Source: Siphonodentalium dalli (taxonomy: Eukaryota > Mollusca > Scaphopoda > Gadilida > Siphonodentaliidae). From it: 64,000 nt of DNA. The DNA lies in assembly GCA_032622095.1 (NCBI GenBank), contig CP136062.1:151398875-151462874 (forward strand), given 5' to 3'. Within the stretch, counting starts at the first letter, position 1. Every line of letters begins with the position of its first letter. The notes beneath the pieces are model-generated. The model had not been told where the DNA came from, searched no databases, and saw only the letters and a list, made by a program, of their open reading frames with translations. Made by a program: the position numbers and the translations under genes. This document shows positions 60,881 to 64,000 of the stretch, in pieces.

Positions 60881-61065
60881 GTAAGACTATTTGCATTATA
60901 AAAACTTCATTCTGGCTTGATCATATGATCAAGCCAATTTTCAAATGAATACGGACAATTCGGTTTCTCAGAATAATACAGAATTCATTGTCAACGACAA
61001 ATTATATAAAAAAATAAATGATTTCTTCACATTCTGTGTACATGATGGCAGTGTTCAATTCAGTG

Positions 61066-61345
61066 TAGCAGGGGACTGAACTCTGCCTTTCTGTCCAGCG
61101 TAACGTGGGACTGAACTCTGCCTTTCTGTATACTTTAACAGGGGACTGAACTCTGCTTTTCTGTCCAGCGTAACAGGGGACTGAACTCTGCATTTCTGTA
61201 TAGTATAGCAGGGGACTGAACTCTGCCTTTCTATCCAGCGTAACAGGGGACTGAACTCTGCTTTTCTGTCCAGCGTAACAGGGGACTGAACTCTGCATTT
61301 CTGTATAGTATAGCAGGGGACTGAACTCTGACTTTCATTACAGCG
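61066..61345. repeat. ~35-bp tandem repeat, eight copies in a two-unit higher order
   Basis: Unit aggggactgaactctgcctt plus tctgtccagcgtaac. Units alternate between endings tccagcgtaac and tatagtatagc, so the array grows in ~70-bp dimers. A lone related unit lies at 63584 (aggggactcaactctga). Confidence 0.9.
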
Positions 61346-61499
61346 TACTCTAGCTTCATTGCAGTTTGCTCGAACGCTGGGGTTAGACCATAATAAAGCT
61401 TTCGTGAATTATAAAATAGATGTATTTGAATATGTTAGCATCTACGTGTTTTCGGAAATACTTGTATCATTGAATTTAAATGTTTCTTTAACTCTTTCT

Positions 61500-61675
61500 A
61501 TACTAAATGGATTCTCCCAGTCAGTTAAAACGTGTACATCCGAATGGTCCATTTTTATGTGGCGAGATGTTAAGGTGATAAAAGCAGACGACATATAGAT
61601 AAATGTGTAGAAGGAGCCCTATTTATTGAGGGAAATGTTTCGATAATAAGATCAACAAACGACCTATGTGATAAC
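61500..61675. repeat. Copy of the ctctcccagtcagttaaaacg / gataataagttc element
   Basis: attctcccagtcagttaaaacg at 61510 and the gataataagatcaacaaac relic at 61640 are in the same order as at 29485-29860. Confidence 0.5.
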
Positions 61676-61806
61676 CATTCAGTATTCACCAATGAATCAA
61701 TGATCCTTTAGTATATAACGAGTTAACCACACAATATATCTGCACTTTGCAGTAAGTTTCATACTAGAACTTCTCTAATGTAACAAAGTTCTTGTTGCTC
61801 TTCCAG

Positions 61807-61935
61807 ATCTGAAGTACATGTTTCTTGTTGGTGGTTTCGCTGAATCTGCCATTCTGCAAGAATCGATTAAGCTAAAGTTCGGAAGAACACTGAAGGTTCG
61901 AATTCCCAGAGACACCAGCATGAGTGTTCTTAAAG
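61807..61935 (+). CDS. HSPA12-like gene exon 10: adenosine motif
   Basis: Residues 1641-1683, phase 1 at both ends (acceptor gttgctcttccag, donor AAAG|gttcgt). LKYMFLVGGFAESAILQESI contains the VGGFAES adenosine-contacting loop (Gly pair at about 1649-1650). It is followed by KVRIPRDTSMSVLKG. It is a close match to vertebrate HSPA12B-type sequence. Read-through continues for 60 codons beyond the donor, but the weak gttcgt site is the one that joins in phase with exon 11. Confidence 0.9.
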
Positions 61936-62569
61936 GTTCGTGTGTATTTAGTTGCACCATTTATAACAGAATGGCAAACTCCATGCAGCGCCCTCTACGT
62001 TATCACTGCGATATAGCACTGCCACAAGGATGGTACTCTGCGGACCGATACATCTATTTTTACATATCGTCGGAACTATATTTAGTCACCTATTATCTTA
62101 TTTTGACCACCAAAAGTTTGCAATAATGGTAATTCTTTCGGTATTGATAAGAACAATATGAACTGAGCCAAACATAGACAATTTTAATCCTAAAACATAA
62201 GAACTAAGAACACTTAAGAAATCCTTACCAAATGTCCTTATGGCAGTGGTATCTCAGCGGAGCGATGGGAGATAACTCTGCCTGGAGTTTGACAGATAGG
62301 ATGTTATTTACAATTACACATACTGTAGACAATTTGATTCGCAACGAGTAACCAATATGCAGTATATTGCTCGTGGTGACATAGTCCTGCCAGGCTGTCT
62401 TTCTGCAACCGAATGAATAAATGCTTTAATAACTCAATCATGATGAATTCGTATGTATGTCCATTTTCAATGTACCTTATGTAACATAATTATATATTTG
62501 GTGGATAAATAAACAATGTTTAACCAACACGTTTTGGGAAATGTTATACTATAGTTGACAGTGGTTAGC

Positions 62570-62680
62570 ATTATTTTTTGGTAATTAATCAATTATGATA
62601 AGTACTTTTTTTTAAAGACAATTTGTTGTTGACATCTGATGATACGGGGACCACCGAATCGGAATGTGTACCTTTAATAC
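62570..62680 (-). mobile_element. MITE relic, inverted copy of the 5236-5640 family
   Basis: gacagtggttagcattattttttggtaattaatc and tctgatgatacggggaccaccgaatcggaatgtgtacctttaat read, in inverse, as the ends of the 5236/8715 copies. The fragment lies 75 bp before exon 11. Confidence 0.55.
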
Positions 62681-62754
62681 CCTGACCGATTATGTGGCAT
62701 TTAATATAATAAGAATGTGGTATGTACCCCTTCATTAACTTGATCTGTTTGCAG

Positions 62755-63233
62755 GTGCTGTAATGTTCGGAATCGATCCAACTGTTGTGTTTGTAAGGAG
62801 GTCACGGCTAACATACGGAGTGGGTGTTCTCAACCGTTTCAACTCTACGAAGCACCCCAAAGAAAATATGGTTCGTCGTGACAGTGTAGACTGGTGCACA
62901 AACGTTTTCGATAAGTTTGTTCTGGTAGACCAGGCAGTCACCCTTGGTGAAATAGTTCTGCGGAGCTACACGCCCGCTAGGCCAAAGCAGAAGACAAGTG
63001 TGATTAACATTTACTGCAGCGACACGCCTGATGTTGATTTCATAAATGACCGAGGTGTGAAAAAGTGTGGCACCCTTCGATTGGACCTCAATGGTTTCCC
63101 GGGTGAGGGCGCTCCGAAACGGCGGGAAATTCAAACGAAAATGACTTTCGGAGATACGGAGATTAAAGTTAGTGCTCTTGACGTGTCGACGGCAGAGTGT
63201 GTCAAAGCAACTATCGACTTCTTGAATAAATAG
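62755..63233 (+). CDS. HSPA12-like gene exon 11: C-terminal domain and stop
   Basis: Residues 1684-1842, stop TAG at 63231 (acceptor gatctgtttgcag). GAVMFGIDPTVVFVRRSRLT, then YGVGVLNRFNSTKHPKENMV, VDWCTNVFDKFVLVDQAVTL, VKKCGTLRLDLNG, REIQTKMTFGDTEIKVSALD and the terminal IDFLNK. All are C-terminal HSPA12 signatures, and the length of the domain is normal. No KDEL- or EEVD-like tail is present, as expected for this family, so a cytosolic protein is expected unless the N-terminal extension redirects it. Confidence 0.92.
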
Positions 63234-63275
63234 TTGAAAGAAAGACGAGAACAGGATGTTCCTGGTGGACTTGCG

Positions 63276-63281
63276 AATAAA
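63276..63281 (+). terminator. AATAAA polyadenylation signal candidate 1
   Basis: AATAAA 43 bp after the stop codon of the HSPA12-like gene. Close to the stop, so it would give a very short 3' UTR. Confidence 0.35.
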
Positions 63282-63524
63282 TTTTCGAAGGATTACCTCA
63301 ACTTATATGTACTCACAAGCTGCAAAACAGAGTTCAGTCCCCTCGCTACCCTATTTCTGACCGCTGCCGGCATGTGTATTTTCTTAATTAAATCTAACAT
63401 TTTTTTTATTGAAGTGTTTCGTCAGTTACAATTAATTCTGGCTTGGTCTAGACAATTTTCAATGAATATGGACAGTTCAGTACTCAAAATAATGCACAAT
63501 GAATTGTAACCTACAAAAATCTCA

Positions 63525-63534
63525 AATAAATAAA
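63525..63534 (+). terminator. AATAAATAAA polyadenylation signal candidate 2
   Basis: Two overlapping AATAAA hexamers about 290 bp after the stop, within an AT-rich stretch. A more typical 3' UTR length. The remaining sequence to 64000 holds a relic of the 35-bp repeat (63584) and a small repeat (cagtgttctccaattcgca), but no gene. Confidence 0.45.
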
Positions 63535-64000
63535 TGTGCGATTTCTTCACATTATATGTAGATGCTGGCAGTGGTAAGCCCTGCTAGGGGACTCAACTCT
63601 GATTGGAGCTTGGTGTACTCAATGGTTCAAGAAAGCCTCCAATGAAATGAGTGTATTTGTATAGTAGTGAATTCATATGTCCGTTTTCTCCAATTCGCCG
63701 ATGTCCATTCTGAAGGAGAACCAAATTACGATTACTAAAGAAAAATACAACTTCAACTGGTATATACTGCAAGATGATGTTATATATTATGCAGTGTTCT
63801 CCAATTCGCAGCTGACTATTCTGAAGGAAAATATTATGACAATCTCCTGAGAATTACACAACTATTAGCTACATGGTGACGTTATAGACGATCTACTAGT
63901 ACGTTATAATGTGGACAGGACAGTTAAGATCCGACGGATTGGCACGAATCTCATGACAGCAGTATCATGCTGAATTTGTCACTCTCATCTGTTTTTGTTT

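Larger units (their letters stand above)
15717..63233 (+). other. Gene span: HSPA12A/B-like Hsp70 protein with long Ser/Arg-rich N-terminal extension, 11 coding exons
   Basis: The joined coding sequence is 5529 nt (1842 residues plus stop). Exon boundaries: 15717-17028, 38410-40551, 42255-42736, 46926-47147, 51236-51428, 52656-52730, 58624-58746, 59640-59842, 60712-60880, 61807-61935, 62755-63233. Every junction is GT-AG with matching phase, and no stop falls within. Residues about 1152-1842 match the full length of vertebrate HSPA12A/HSPA12B (about 675-690 residues), divergent Hsp70 relatives that keep the actin-like ATPase fold but lack a canonical substrate-binding domain. Residues 1-1151 are largely low-complexity and have no counterpart in the vertebrate proteins. 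The join of exons 1-2 to the ATPase exons is inferred from phase and from the lack of any start codon at the beginning of exon 3; RNA evidence is not available here. Confidence 0.8.

Overview
The window is eukaryotic, intron-rich and packed with repeats. It most likely comes from a lophotrochozoan animal, and a mollusc is my best guess. The support is a gene with GT-AG introns of 0.6 to 21 kb, a tRNA-headed SINE ending in AATC repeats, many small inverted-repeat elements and 170-bp-class tandem arrays. The species assignment is inference.

One gene dominates. Eleven exons on the + strand between 15717 and 63233 join with matching intron phases (1,1,0,0,1,1,1,0,1,1) into one reading frame of 1842 codons. 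Exons 3-11 encode a normal-length HSPA12A/HSPA12B-type Hsp70 ATPase-fold protein (residues about 1152-1842). Exons 1-2 (15717-17028 and 38410-40551) add about 1150 low-complexity residues, including a poly-Gln run, an SR/RS-type Ser-Arg stretch and a duplicated 46-residue unit. This joined architecture, with a 58-bp duplication that doubles the acceptor of exon 7, is the main discovery candidate.

A second, small two-exon gene lies at 1727-2374 (+). It would encode an 85-residue basic protein with a Thr-Pro-Lys-Arg CDK-type site, an Arg-x-Leu-Phe cyclin-docking-like motif and a C-terminal basic tail. I do not recognise the family. A 68-codon ORF at 4414, behind a duplicated CRE/GC-box-like module, is a weak third candidate.

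Layout: 1-1 kb tandem repeats; 1.7-2.4 kb small gene; 4.3-4.6 kb weak ORF; 5-10.3 kb nested mobile elements (TTAA-ended MITE, LINE remnant, a hAT-type element with an 8-bp target duplication); 10.5-11.3 kb 63-bp minisatellite; 11.7-13.6 kb foldback-like element with GC-rich arms; 14.7-15.0 kb palindrome; 15.7-63.2 kb the HSPA12-like gene. Its introns hold nearly all the remaining repeats: three copies of a ~450-bp palindromic MITE, two copies of a second MITE sharing the same palindromic module, a SINE, a second hAT copy with perfect 8-bp duplication, a tandem 1-kb duplication, and at least ten minisatellites. No rRNA, CRISPR array, intact transposase or reverse transcriptase gene was seen.
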